This document shows positions 43,751 to 53,100 of a stretch of 64,000 nt of DNA, one piece after another (the stretch's first letter is position 1; each line of letters opens with the position of its first letter). Source of the stretch: Xanthobacter autotrophicus. GTDB lineage: Bacteria > Pseudomonadota > Alphaproteobacteria > Rhizobiales > Xanthobacteraceae. The position numbers and the translations under genes are program-made. Where the stretch lies: NCBI RefSeq assembly GCF_043194295.1, contig NZ_JBAFVK010000007.1; one strand, 5' to 3'. The notes under the pieces were generated by a model. It did no database searches, was not told where the DNA came from, and saw only the letters and a list, made by a program, of their open reading frames with translations.

Positions 43751-45121
43751 ATGTCCGCCACCCGCAGCGCCGCTCCCGCCTCCGGCCACGGCGACGGCCC
43801 GGCTCAGCCCGCGACCGCCCTTCGCTCTCCTGCGCTCAGCGGCCGCGTGCGCGTTCCCGGTGACAAGTCCGTGTCCCACCGCGCGCTGATCTTCGGCCTG
43901 TTCGCGGAGGGCATCACCCGCATCACCGGCCTGCTGGAAGGCGAGGACGTGCTGAACACGGCCAAGGCCTGCGCCGCCCTGGGCGCGCGCGTCACCCGCC
44001 GCGGTCCCGGCGACTGGGAGGTGGAGGGCGCCGGCGCCGACGGGCTGTCCTCCCCCGCCGCCCCGCTGGATTTCGGCAATTCCGGCACCGGCGTGCGCCT
44101 GATGATGGGCGCGGTGGCCGGGCAGGATGTGACCGCCACCTTCGACGGCGACGCCAGCCTCCGGCGGCGCCCCATGAAGCGCGTGCTGGACCCGCTCACC
44201 GCCATGGGGGTGGAGATCGTGGCCAGCGCCGAGGGCGGGCGCCTGCCCCTCACCCTCAAGGGCAGCGACAAGACGAAAGCCATCACCTACGAGACCCCGA
44301 TGCCGTCGGCGCAGGTCAAGTCAGCGGTGCTGCTGGCCGGCCTTGGCGCCCTGGGCGAGACGGTGGTGATCGAGCGCGAAGCCACCCGCGACCACACCGA
44401 ACGCATGCTGGCCCATTTCGGCGCCGACGTGCGGGTGGAGCCCCACGGCCCCCACGGTCGCCGCATCGCCCTGAAGGGCCGGCCAACGCTGGTGGCCGCC
44501 CCGGTGGACGTGCCGGCCGACCCCTCCTCCGCCGCCTTCCCGCTGGTGGCGGCGCTGATCGTGCCCGGCTCCGACGTGACCCTGACCGACGTGATGATGA
44601 ACCCGCTGCGCACCGGCCTCATCACCACGCTGCTCGAAATGGGCGCCAGCATCGAGGTGGTGGCCGAGCGCACCGAGGGCGGTGAGCGCGTCGCCGACCT
44701 GCGCGTGCGCCATTCCCGCCTGAAGGGCGTGGAGGTGCCCCCCGAGCGGGCGCCGGCCATGATCGACGAATATCCGGTCCTCGCCGTCGCCGCCGCCTTC
44801 GCGGAGGGCGTCACCGCCATGCGCGGCCTCTCCGAGCTGCGGGTGAAGGAAAGCGATCGCCTGGCGGCGGTGGCGGACGGCCTTGCCGCCTGCGGCGTGG
44901 CCCATGAGGTGGTGGGGGACGATCTCCTCGTCACCGGCGCTGCCACGGTCAAGGGCGGCGGTCCGGTGGCCACTCACATGGATCACCGCATCGCCATGTC
45001 GTTCCTGGTGCTGGGCCTCGCCAGCGAAGAGGGCGTGAGCGTGGACGACGTGGCCTTCATCGCCACCTCCTTCCCCACCTTCATGCCCATGATGCGCGGC
45101 CTCGGCGCCGTCATTTCGTGA
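43751..45121 (+). CDS. aroA: EPSP synthase, class II type
   Basis: A 456-residue 3-phosphoshikimate 1-carboxyvinyltransferase of the shikimate pathway. Class II (CP4-like) features are GDKSVSHRALIFG, EGEDVLNTAKA, GDASLRRRPMKRVL, SAQVKSAVLLAGL and EYPVLAVAAAFAEG. The position that is Ala in the CP4 enzyme (NAATG) is Gly here (NSGTG), the usual form, so high glyphosate tolerance is not predicted from this residue. The ATG at 43751 begins a Pro/Ala-rich N-terminal tail. The gene is followed one base later by cmk. Confidence 0.94.
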   Translation: MSATRSAAPASGHGDGPAQPATALRSPALSGRVRVPGDKSVSHRALIFGLFAEGITRITGLLEGEDVLNTAKACAALGARVTRRGPGDWEVEGAGADGLSSPAAPLDFGNSGTGVRLMMGAVAGQDVTATFDGDASLRRRPMKRVLDPLTAMGVEIVASAEGGRLPLTLKGSDKTKAITYETPMPSAQVKSAVLLAGLGALGETVVIEREATRDHTERMLAHFGADVRVEPHGPHGRRIALKGRPTLVAAPVDVPADPSSAAFPLVAALIVPGSDVTLTDVMMNPLRTGLITTLLEMGASIEVVAERTEGGERVADLRVRHSRLKGVEVPPERAPAMIDEYPVLAVAAAFAEGVTAMRGLSELRVKESDRLAAVADGLAACGVAHEVVGDDLLVTGAATVKGGGPVATHMDHRIAMSFLVLGLASEEGVSVDDVAFIATSFPTFMPMMRGLGAVIS

Positions 45122-45122
45122 G

Positions 45123-45758
45123 GTGACAACCGTGGTCATCGCCATCGACGGGCCGGCGGCCTCCGGCAAGGGCACGCTGGCCCGCCGGCTCGCCGCTTAT
45201 TACGGCCTGCCCCACCTCGACACCGGCCTGCTCTACCGGGCCGTGGGCGCCATCGTGCTGGCGCAGGGGCGGCTTCAGGATGAGGCGGCCGCGGTGGAGG
45301 CAGCGCGAACGCTGGACGTGGCGGCGCTCGATCCCGACACCCTGCGCACGGCGGAACTGGGCGAGGCGGCCTCGGTGGTGGCGGCGCGCGGCGGCGTCCG
45401 CGCGGCCCTGCTGGATCTCCAGCACCGATTCGCGGCCCAGCCCGGCGGCGCGGTGCTGGATGGGCGGGACATCGGCACCGTCATCTGCCCGAAGGCGCAG
45501 GCCAAGCTGTTCGTCACGGCCACGCCGGAGGTGCGCGCCGAGCGGCGCCACCGCGAATTGATCGGGCGCGGCGAGGATATCGCCTATGCGGCTGTCCTCG
45601 CGGACATCCGCAAGCGCGACGAGCGTGATTCGGCCCGTGCCGCTGCGCCGCTGGTGCAGGCGGACGACGCGGTGCTGCTGGACACGTCGGCGCTGGATAT
45701 CGCCCAGGCGTTCGAGGCGGCCCTCACCATCGTGGAGGCCCGGCGGCGGGGAAGTTGA
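45123..45758 (+). CDS. cmk: Cytidylate kinase
   Basis: A 211-residue (d)CMP kinase. The P-loop GPAASGKG is at residues 10-17, followed by LDTGLLYRAVG, the substrate segment VLDGRDIGTVICPKAQAKLFVTA and the lid RRHREL. The start is GTG, one base after the aroA stop. In many alphaproteobacteria aroA-cmk is followed by rpsA and ihfB; here a repeat and an opposing gene follow, so the cluster is broken. Confidence 0.93.
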   Translation: MTTVVIAIDGPAASGKGTLARRLAAYYGLPHLDTGLLYRAVGAIVLAQGRLQDEAAAVEAARTLDVAALDPDTLRTAELGEAASVVAARGGVRAALLDLQHRFAAQPGGAVLDGRDIGTVICPKAQAKLFVTATPEVRAERRHRELIGRGEDIAYAAVLADIRKRDERDSARAAAPLVQADDAVLLDTSALDIAQAFEAALTIVEARRRGS

Positions 45759-45768
45759 CGCGTCAAGC

Positions 45769-45876
45769 CAATGGCCTGGAGCTTTGCTCATGGGCCATTG
45801 GCCAAGCCCGCGCGCCGCTTGAGCGGACCCACTTCGCGTACCATTTCGCCTCGGGCAACGACCGAGGCCGATGGCA
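45769..45876. repeat. Dispersed repeat, copy A
   Basis: A segment of about 108 bp containing CAATGGCC, GGGCCATTGG, CAAGCCCGCGCGCCGCTTGAGCG, ACCCACTT and CGACCGAGGCCGATG. The same blocks occur in the same order, inverted, at 48394-48492. It fills the gap between cmk and the YkgJ-type gene. Confidence 0.75.
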
Positions 45877-46638
45877 TCAGGCCTTCAGCCGGTCGAAGGT
45901 GCGCGCCATTTCCTCGCGGCTCACATGGTCGATCATGGCGGGCTCGAACACGTCGGTGCCGGCGGCGAAGGCCGCCTCCGCGTCGGGCCGCGCCAGGGCG
46001 ATCCTCAGTGCCCCCACCAAGTCATAGAGTGCCCAGGGGTGGCCCGTATCGCGCAGGGCCGATTGCAGCGCGCCCTGCACCAGCGCCCGCACCGTGCGGT
46101 GTGATTCGGAGACGGGCACTTCGTCCGCCTCCCCTTCCAGCGCGGCGACGCAGGCTTCCTCGTTGAAGGAGACGTGGCCCCGGCACGCCAGCGGGCGCAC
46201 CGGATAGATCACGCAGATGCCCTCGACGAGGAACGGGCATTCACGCCCCAGCGCCATGGTGCCGGCGGCCTCGGGCGCGGCGGCCGAAGCGGCGGCGAGG
46301 CGCGCGGGCAGATCGATGCCCACCTTTCGGAAGCCATCCGCCATGGCCCGCACATAGCGCGCCACCATCAGCACCTCGGGAGCGGTGGCCACCACCTGGA
46401 TCCGGCAGCAGGTGCCACAGCCTTTGCGGCAGGCCAGCGGCGGCAGGTCCCTGGTCTGCTCGTCCACATTGTGCTCGTAGCTGGAAAACGCCTGCATCCA
46501 GATGCGGTCGAGCAGATTCGCCGCGCCCTTGTTGGCACCAAGCGTGGCGCCGAAGGCTTCGTGCTGGGCGCGGAAGAACCCGGCCGGCCCTGCCTCGTCA
46601 CGCGCATCCTCCGCCCGCCCCTCTGAAGCGATCGCCAC
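45877..46638 (-). CDS. YkgJ-family cysteine-cluster protein
   Basis: About 253 residues from the GTG at 46638, which has GGAGG seven bases upstream. Eight or more Cys form the YkgJ (CxxCxxxxC-type zinc or iron cluster) pattern: CRKGCGTCC, then CPFLVEGICVIYPVRPLACRGH. These proteins probably bind a metal ion; their biochemical role is not settled. The C-terminal part is helical with no further motif. The stop codon abuts repeat copy A. An upstream ATG at 46746 would add 36 residues without support. Confidence 0.85.
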   Translation of the reverse strand: MAIASEGRAEDARDEAGPAGFFRAQHEAFGATLGANKGAANLLDRIWMQAFSSYEHNVDEQTRDLPPLACRKGCGTCCRIQVVATAPEVLMVARYVRAMADGFRKVGIDLPARLAAASAAAPEAAGTMALGRECPFLVEGICVIYPVRPLACRGHVSFNEEACVAALEGEADEVPVSESHRTVRALVQGALQSALRDTGHPWALYDLVGALRIALARPDAEAAFAAGTDVFEPAMIDHVSREEMARTFDRLKA

Positions 46639-46798
46639 GGCAAGCCTCCAAAAATGCCATCCGCCCGCAACGGGCGCCGCGCCACGCTCCCCAAGATGGA
46701 AAGCCGGCGCATTGAGATGGAACAAGCTATGTTTCGTTGGATACAACGTTCAACATAGGGAAACTGCGTAGGAACTTGGGGGACGGCCACAAAGGGGA

Positions 46799-46825
46799 GA
46801 GCCCGCACCGGCGCGGCGCGGGCTC
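46799..46825 (-). terminator. Terminator hairpin after the ABM-domain gene
   Basis: GAGCCCGC (46799-46806) pairs with GCGGGCTC (46818-46825) with a GC-rich loop, about 27 bases beyond the ABM gene stop on the minus strand. Confidence 0.6.
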
Positions 46826-46851
46826 CTCGTTTCTCAGAAGAACCTGGGCGC

Positions 46852-47151
46852 TCAGAAGAAGGAGCCGACCACGCTGGTGTGTTCCACCGACGGCGGGCTG
46901 GCGAAATGGGGGCTGGCGAGGCGCCGCCATTCCTGGAATTCGGGCGAGTTGCGGAAGTGGACCATGTGGTCTTCCACCGTGTCCCAGGTCACCACGAGAT
47001 AATAGCGGCTGGGCGTTTCCACCGAGCGCTGCAGCGACAGGCCGCGGCAGCCGCGCGACTTCTGGAAGAAGGGGGCAGCTTCCTTCACTCCGGCCTCGAA
47101 GGCCGCTTCCGAGCCTTCCTTGATGTCCAGCGTGGCGATCTCATAGACCAT
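46852..47151 (-). CDS. Antibiotic-biosynthesis-monooxygenase (ABM) domain protein
   Basis: A 99-residue dimeric alpha+beta-barrel protein. The pattern VYEIATLDIKEGSEAAFEAGVKEAAPFFQKSRGCRGLSLQRSVETPSRYYLVVTWDTVEDHMVHFRNSPEFQEW is typical of ABM/YgiN-like proteins, which include quinol monooxygenases and heme-degrading enzymes. The catalytic identity cannot be assigned. The ATG at 47151 has AAGGAAA at good spacing. It is a single gene. Confidence 0.85.
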   Translation of the reverse strand: MVYEIATLDIKEGSEAAFEAGVKEAAPFFQKSRGCRGLSLQRSVETPSRYYLVVTWDTVEDHMVHFRNSPEFQEWRRLASPHFASPPSVEHTSVVGSFF

Positions 47152-47321
47152 GATGTTTTCCTTCACAGCGACGGCCCGTCCGCGCCGCCGCGCGGGACAT
47201 TAAGGCTTCGCCCCGTCGAGGCAAGATTGCCCGGCACCGGCCCGCAAGCCTGCCAATGGACTTGCCAAGCCGGGAGGGAAGAGGCAAACCCGCACCATCA
47301 TTGCGAAACACGAGCTTTGCC

Positions 47322-47735
47322 ATGGCCCATTGGCTCTACAAGTCCGAACCCTTCAAATGGTCGTGGGACATGCAGGTGAAGGCTGGCGCCAAGGGCACCC
47401 ACTGGGACGGGGTGCGCAACCACCTCGCCAAGCAGCAACTGCTGGCCATGAAGAAGGGTGACCGGGGTTTCTTCTACCATTCCAACGAGGGCAAGGAGAT
47501 TGTCGGCATCGTGGAGGTCATCAAGGAGGCCTATCCCGACCCCTCCGACCCCTCGGGCAAGTTCTTCATGGTGGACATCAAGGCGGTGAAGCCCCTGAAG
47601 ACCCCGGTGACGCTCGCCGCCGTCAAGGCCGAGCCGCGGCTCCAGGAGATGGCGCTCATCAAATTCTCCCGCCTCTCGGTGCAGCCGGTGACCGATGAGG
47701 AATGGGACATCGTCTGCGGGATGGGCGGGGTGTGA
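47322..47735 (+). CDS. EVE-domain protein
   Basis: A 137-residue protein of the EVE (PUA-like) fold, bacterial relatives of thymocyte nuclear protein 1 that bind modified bases. Diagnostic segments are MAHWLYKSEPFKWSW, GTHWDGVRNHLAKQQLLAMKKGDRGFFYHSNEGKEIVGI and the VDIKAVKPL strand. It overlaps the next methyltransferase gene by 4 bases, so the two are co-expressed. No restriction gene is adjacent. Confidence 0.9.
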   Translation: MAHWLYKSEPFKWSWDMQVKAGAKGTHWDGVRNHLAKQQLLAMKKGDRGFFYHSNEGKEIVGIVEVIKEAYPDPSDPSGKFFMVDIKAVKPLKTPVTLAAVKAEPRLQEMALIKFSRLSVQPVTDEEWDIVCGMGGV

Positions 47736-48412
47736 GAGCGCCCATCGCCGACCCGCTCGCCTTCATCCGCGCCGAAACCCGCCTGAACCCGGTGCCGCTG
47801 GTGCCGGAAATCTCGCTCCATGTGGCCGACGAGGCCGTGCCCCTCTGGCAGCGCACCGAGGAAGAGCTGGGCGAGATGGGCCTGCCGCCGCCATTCTGGG
47901 CCTTCGCCTGGGCCGGCGGGCAGGCGCTGGCCCGCCACGTGCTCGACCATCCCGAAACGGTGGCGGGCCGCAAGGTGCTGGATTTCGCCTCCGGCTCCGG
48001 CCTCGTGGGCATCGCCGCCATGAAGGCGGGGGCGGCGTCCGTCACCTGTGCCGATATCGACCCCTTCGCCCGCGCCGCCATCGGCCTCAACGGGGAAGCC
48101 AACGGCGTCACCCTCACCGCCACCGAGCATGACCTCATCGGCACCGACGCGGGCTGGGACACGGTGCTTGCCGGCGACATCGCCTATGAGAAGGACCTGT
48201 CCGCGCGGGTGTTCGACTGGCTGCTCGCCCTGTCCACGCGCGGCGCCACCGTGCTCATCGGCGATCCCGGCCGCACCTACCTGCCCAAGGACCGGCTGGA
48301 GCACCTCGCCGAATACAGCGTGCCGGTGACCCGGGAGCTGGAGGATATGGAGATCAAGCGCACCAGCGTCTGGCGCCCGCGCGGGGTTTCTACCATCGGC
48401 CTCGGTCGTTGA
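47732..48412 (+). CDS. Class I SAM-dependent methyltransferase (COG3897, nicotinamide N-methyltransferase-like)
   Basis: About 226 residues from the GTG at 47732, overlapping the EVE stop. The N-terminal PPFWAFAWAGGQALARHVLDHPE helix and SAM motif VLDFASGSGLVGIAAMKAGA near residue 80 are typical. CADIDPFARAAI and VLAGDIAYEKDLS follow. Relatives include methyltransferases acting on protein lysine (ETFB type), but the target here is not known. The last five codons (IGLGR) lie inside dispersed repeat copy B, so the repeat supplies the C-terminus and stop. Confidence 0.85.
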   Translation: MRAPIADPLAFIRAETRLNPVPLVPEISLHVADEAVPLWQRTEEELGEMGLPPPFWAFAWAGGQALARHVLDHPETVAGRKVLDFASGSGLVGIAAMKAGAASVTCADIDPFARAAIGLNGEANGVTLTATEHDLIGTDAGWDTVLAGDIAYEKDLSARVFDWLLALSTRGATVLIGDPGRTYLPKDRLEHLAEYSVPVTRELEDMEIKRTSVWRPRGVSTIGLGR

Positions 48413-48492
48413 CCGATGCCAAGTGGGTTCGCTCAAGCGCCGCGCGGGCTTGTCCAATGGCCCACGAGGCAGGCTCGAGGGCCATTGGTGTG
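48394..48492. repeat. Dispersed repeat, copy B (inverted to copy A)
   Basis: Blocks CATCGGCCTCGGTCGTTG, AAGTGGGT, CGCTCAAGCG, CCGCGCGGGCTTG and CCAATGGCCC match copy A in reverse complement and the same order. The two copies flank the 2.5-kb block of four genes between 45877 and 48412. Confidence 0.75.
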
Positions 48493-48505
48493 AGCGGCGC
48501 TCCCT

Positions 48506-48817
48506 TCAGCACGGCCCCTCCGGCTTGCTGCAGAAGGCCTTGTGCAGCGCCTCGATGATGTGGAGCACCTCCTCGCGGGCGATGCGGTAGTGCACGCTCG
48601 TGCCCTCGCGCCGGGCCTCCACCAGGCCGTCGGCGCGCAGGCGCATGAGCTGTTGCGACATGGGCACCTGCTCGATGCCCAGCTCGTCCCGCAATTGGCC
48701 CACCGATTTCTCCCCACTGCCCAGTGCGCACAGCACCAAGAGGCGCTGCGGATGGGAGAGGCTGCGCATCAGCTCGGCCGCCCGTTCCGAAGCGGGCATC
48801 ATATCAACAACATTCAT
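48506..48817 (-). CDS. ArsR-family repressor
   Basis: A 103-residue winged-helix regulator. MRSLSHPQRLLVLCALGSGEKSVGQLRDELGIEQVPMSQQLMRLRADGLVEARREGTSVHYRIA covers the ArsR/SmtB HTH. Cys are at the middle (VLCAL) and C-terminal (FCSKPEGPC), the arrangement of the redox- or persulfide-sensing BigR/SqrR branch, though metal sensing is not excluded. The ATG at 48817 was preferred; upstream sequence is promoter-like. It is divergent from a DUF2892-RND operon with an AT-rich palindrome between. Confidence 0.85.
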   Translation of the reverse strand: MNVVDMMPASERAAELMRSLSHPQRLLVLCALGSGEKSVGQLRDELGIEQVPMSQQLMRLRADGLVEARREGTSVHYRIAREEVLHIIEALHKAFCSKPEGPC

Positions 48818-48849
48818 GATCTTGAATTTATAATGTTTGAATGTTAAAT
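48811..48849. promoter_or_regulatory. AT-rich operator candidate for the ArsR-type repressor
   Basis: ATTTA (48826-48830) and TAAAT (48845-48849) form palindrome ends around TAATGTTTGAATGT; CATTCA/TGAATG (48811-48816, 48838-48843) is a second inverted pair. The site overlaps the repressor start and faces the DUF2892 gene. Position and AT content fit BigR/SoxR-like sites (inference). Confidence 0.5.
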
Positions 48850-48902
48850 GCAAACGAACCCGCACGGGCAAGGGGCCCACGCGCTTTCGAGGATCTAGGA
48901 TA

Positions 48903-49106
48903 ATGTCGGTTGATCGCGCCGTCATGCTGTTTGCCGGGCTAATGGTGCTGGCCTCCCTCGGCCTCGGCCTTTTCGTATCGCCTTACTGGTTCTGGCTCAC
49001 CGCCTTCGTGGGCGTGAACCTGATGCAGGCGTCCCTCACCGGCTTCTGCCCGGCTGCCATCGTGCTGAAGAAGCTGGGCCTGAAGCCCGGCGTCGCCTTC
49101 TCCTGA
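48903..49106 (+). CDS. DUF2892 (YgaP-like) small membrane protein
   Basis: A 67-residue protein with two transmembrane helices, matching the DUF2892 pattern: SVDRAVMLFAGLMVLASLGLGLF, then WFWLTAFVGVNLMQASLTGFCPAAIVLKKLGL. In YgaP this unit is fused to a rhodanese that handles sulfane sulfur. Next to an ArsR repressor with Cys residues it suggests a reactive-sulfur or thiol-stress setting. It is the first gene of an operon with an RND adaptor and pump. Confidence 0.85.
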   Translation: MSVDRAVMLFAGLMVLASLGLGLFVSPYWFWLTAFVGVNLMQASLTGFCPAAIVLKKLGLKPGVAFS

Positions 49107-49144
49107 GCCCGCGCCCGGTGCCGGCCGGGCGGAAGAGACCTAAG

Positions 49145-50161
49145 ATGCACCTGCCTTCCCTCGCGCTGTTCGCCGCGCTCCTTGCCGCTCCCCTCGCCTC
49201 CTCCGCCGCAGGGGCGGAGGATTTCACCGTGCGCCTGGAACAGGTGCCGGAGCTGAAAGCCGTGTTCGGCGAGGTGGAAAGCCGCACCGTGGTGCCCGCC
49301 CGCGCCCGCATAGGCGGCAGCTTGCGGGCGGTCTCCGTCTCCGAGGGCAGCCTGGTGAAGGAGGGCGACGAAATCGCCCTGGTGGTGGACGACAAGCTCG
49401 CCCTCTCCCTCAACGCCGCAGACGCCCGGATCAAGGAGCTGCGGTCCCAGCTCGAAAACGCCCGCGTCGAGCTGGACCGCACCCAGCAGCTGGTGGCCAA
49501 GGGCGTCGCCAGCCAGAGCCGGCTGGACACCGGCAAGACCCTGTTCGACGTGGCCACCAACCAGGTCACCGCCGCCGAGGCCGACCGCGCCGTGGTGCTC
49601 CAGCGGGCTCGCGAGGGCGCCGTGCTGGCCCCGGCGGACGGACGCGTCCTCACTGTTCCGGTGACGCCGGGCAGCGTGGTGCTGGCCGGTGATGAGATCG
49701 CCCGCATCGCCTCCGGCCCCTATTACCTGCGCCTCAGCCTGCCCGAGCGCCACGCCGCCGACATCCGCGAGGGCGGCACGGTCCGCATCGGCCAGCGCGG
49801 CATCACGCAGGATAGGGCCGGAACCGCCGCCACCGCCCGCCTTGGGCGGGTGGTGAAGGTCTATCCGGAAATCACCGCCGGCCGCGTCATGGCCGACGTG
49901 GAGGTGGACGGCCTCGGCGATTATTTCGTCAACGAGCGCACTTTGGTGTGGGTGGAGATCGGCCGTCGCGGCGTACTCGCCATCCCCCCGGCCCTGGTCT
50001 CGACCCGCCACGGCATCGACTATGTGCGCGTTGCCACGCCGCGCGGCGCCCTCGACGTGCCCGTGGTGCTCGGCGCACGCCTCACCGACGCCGCCGGGGA
50101 GCGGGTGGAGGTGCTCACCGGCCTCGCCGACGGCGACCGGATCCAGGCGCCGGGGCACTGA
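49145..50161 (+). CDS. RND efflux periplasmic adaptor
   Basis: A 338-residue membrane-fusion protein. The signal peptide covers about residues 1-22 (LALFAALLAAPLASSAAGA). The lipoyl motif ARIGGSLRAVSVSEGSLVKEGDEIALV precedes a short coiled-coil hairpin (about 95-150) and its partner LAPADGRVLTVPVTPGSVVLAGDEI. The ATG at 49145 follows GGAAGAGA. The gene ends one base before the pump gene. Shorter than the adaptor at 3512-4741 and only distantly similar. Confidence 0.9.
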   Translation: MHLPSLALFAALLAAPLASSAAGAEDFTVRLEQVPELKAVFGEVESRTVVPARARIGGSLRAVSVSEGSLVKEGDEIALVVDDKLALSLNAADARIKELRSQLENARVELDRTQQLVAKGVASQSRLDTGKTLFDVATNQVTAAEADRAVVLQRAREGAVLAPADGRVLTVPVTPGSVVLAGDEIARIASGPYYLRLSLPERHAADIREGGTVRIGQRGITQDRAGTAATARLGRVVKVYPEITAGRVMADVEVDGLGDYFVNERTLVWVEIGRRGVLAIPPALVSTRHGIDYVRVATPRGALDVPVVLGARLTDAAGERVEVLTGLADGDRIQAPGH

Positions 50162-50162
50162 C

Positions 50163-53100
50163 ATGACCAGCAAGACCCGCTCCCTCGGCCTCGCCGGCGT
50201 GCTGACGCGCGCCTTCATCACCTCGCCGCTCACTCCCCTCCTCCTCATCGCCGCCTTCGCCTTCGGCCTCATCGCGCTCATCACCCTGCCGCGGGAGGAA
50301 GAGCCGCAAATCTCCGTGCCCATGGTGGACATCTCCGTCTCGGCCCAGGGCCTGAAGGCGGAAGACGCGGTGAAGCTCGTGACCGAGCCGCTGGAAACCA
50401 TCGTCAAGGCCATCGACGGGGTGGAACACGTCTATTCCACCACCCAGGACGACGGCGTCATCGTCACCGCCCGCTTCCTCACCGGCACCAGCCCGGATGC
50501 CGCGATCCTGCGCGTGCACGAAAAGGTGCGCGCCAATCTCGACCGCATCCCGGTGGGCATCACCGAGCCGCTCATCGTCGGGCGCTCAATCGACGACGTG
50601 GCCATCCTCGTCCTCACCCTGACACCCAAGCCGGAGGCGTCGGAGCGCTGGACCGCCAACGCCCTCACCCGTGTCGCCCGCGAGCTTCAGGCGGACATCG
50701 CCAAGCTGCCGGACATCGGCCTCACCTACATGGTGGGCGAGCAGCCGGAACAGATCCGCGTCGCCCCCGATCCCGAGCGGCTTTCGCTCTATGGCATCAC
50801 GCTCGCCCAGCTCGCCGGCAAGCTCGAGGGCGCCAACCGCACCTTCAACACCGGCACCGTGCGCGAGGCCGCATCCCAGCGCACCCTCGTCGCCGGGCAG
50901 ACGCTCCAGACCCCGGCGGAGATCGGCGACATCCTCGTCACCGCCCGCGACGGCCGCCCGGTCTATGTCCGCGACGTGGCTCAGGTGACCCTTGCCACCG
51001 ACACCGCCGAGACCCGCGTGTTCCACGTGGCGAAGACCACGGACGGCCTTGCCCGCCGCCCCGCCGTGTCGCTCGCCATCGCCAAGCGGCCCGGTACCAA
51101 TGCGGTGGTGATCGCCGAAGCCGTCTTGCGCCAGATCGAAGCTGCTCATGGCGGCACCCTGCCGGCGGACGTGGAAGTCCAGGTCACCCGCAATTACGGC
51201 GAGAGCGCCAACGAGAAGGCCAACGAGCTGCTGCTGCATCTCGGCCTCGCCACGGTCTCCATCGTGGTGCTGGTGGGCTTTGCCATCGGCCGGCGTGAGG
51301 CGCTGGTGGTGGCGGTGGTGATCCCCACCACCATCCTGCTCACCCTCTTCGCCGCCCGGCTCATGGGCTACACGCTGAACCGCGTGAGCCTGTTCGCGCT
51401 CATCTTCTCCATCGGCATCCTGGTGGACGACGCCATCGTCGTCATCGAGAACATCGCCCGGCACTGGGCTATGAAAGACGGCCGCACGCGCGCCGAAGCC
51501 GCCATCGACGCGGTGGCCGAGGTGGGCAACCCCACCATCGTAGCGACGCTGACCGTGGTGGCGGCGCTGCTGCCCATGCTGTTCGTGTCGGGCATGATGG
51601 GGCCATACATGAGCCCCATCCCCGCCAACGCCTCGGCGGCCATGGTGTTTTCCTTCTTCGTGGCGGTGGTGCTCACGCCTTGGCTGATGCTGAAGCTCGC
51701 CGGGCGCGACACCGGCACCGCCCTCCATGCCGAGGCGGCGGACGGCGGACGGCTGGGGCGCATCTATCGCCGCGTGGCCGCGCCCATCCTCGCCTCGCGG
51801 GCACGCTCGGGGGCCTTCCTCGCCGTGGTGGGGGTGGCGACACTGGCCTCGCTCAGCCTATTCTACACCCACGGCGTGACGGTGAAGCTCCTGCCCTTCG
51901 ACAACAAGACCGAGCTGGCCGTCATCCTCGACCTGCCCGCCGACACCTCGGTGGAGACCACCAACCGCACCCTTCAGGACATGGTGACCGCGCTGGCGGA
52001 CCTGCCGGAGGCGGTCGCCTTCCAGACCCATGCGGGCACGGCGGCGCCGTTCAATTTCAACGGGCTGGTGCGCCATTACGGGCTCAGGTCCGCCCCCCGG
52101 CAGGGCGACATCGAGATCACCCTCCAGCCCAAGGGCGCGCGCAGCCGGGCGAGCCACGCCATCGCCCTCGACGTGCGCGCGCGGCTGAAAGCCATCCCGC
52201 TGCCCGCCGGCAGCGCGCTGAAGGTGGTGGAGCCGCCCCCCGGCCCTCCGGTTCTCGCGACCCTGCTCGCCGAGATCTACGGCCCGGACGCGGACACCCG
52301 CCGCGCCGTCGCCCGCAAGGTGCGCCAGGCGTTCGAGAGCGTGCCCTATATCGTGGACGTGGACGACAGCTTCGGCACGCCCGGCGAGCGGGTGCGCCTT
52401 GCCATCGACCAGGACAATCTTGAATTCTACAAGGTGGAGCAGGCGGACGTTTACGACGCCATCCGCTCCGTCTTCACCGGGGCGACACTGGGCTATTCCC
52501 ATCGCGGCGGCGGGCGCGCGCCCATTCCCATCCGCCTCGCCTTGCCCAAGGGCGAGCAGGCGGTGGACCCGCGCACCCTCTCCACCCCGGTGCCGGCCAA
52601 CGCCCTGCCCGGCGGGCGCGGCGTGGTGGAACTGGGCGACGTGGTGCGGGTGGTGCGAGAGCCCGCCTCCTTCCCCATCTTCCGCCACAACGGCCGCGCC
52701 GCCGAAATGGTCTCCGCCGACCTCGCCGGAGCCTATGAGGCCCCCGTCTATGGCATGCTGGCGGTGTCGAAGGCGCTGGCGGCGACGGATTTCGGCGACC
52801 TGCCGAAGCCTGAGATCACCCTCCACGGCCAGCCCACCGACGAAAGCCGCCCGACCCTTTTGTGGGACGGGGAATGGGAGGTGACTTATGTCACCTTCCG
52901 CGACATGGGCGCGGCGTTCGGCGTGGCGATCCTCGGCATCTACATCCTGGTGGTGGCGCAGTTCGGCTCATTCAAGCTGCCGCTGGTGATCCTCACCCCC
53001 ATCCCGCTCACCTTCATCGGCATCATGGCGGGGCATTGGCTGTTCGGCGCGCCGTTCTCGGCCACGTCCATGATCGGCTTCATCGCGCTGGCGGGCATCA

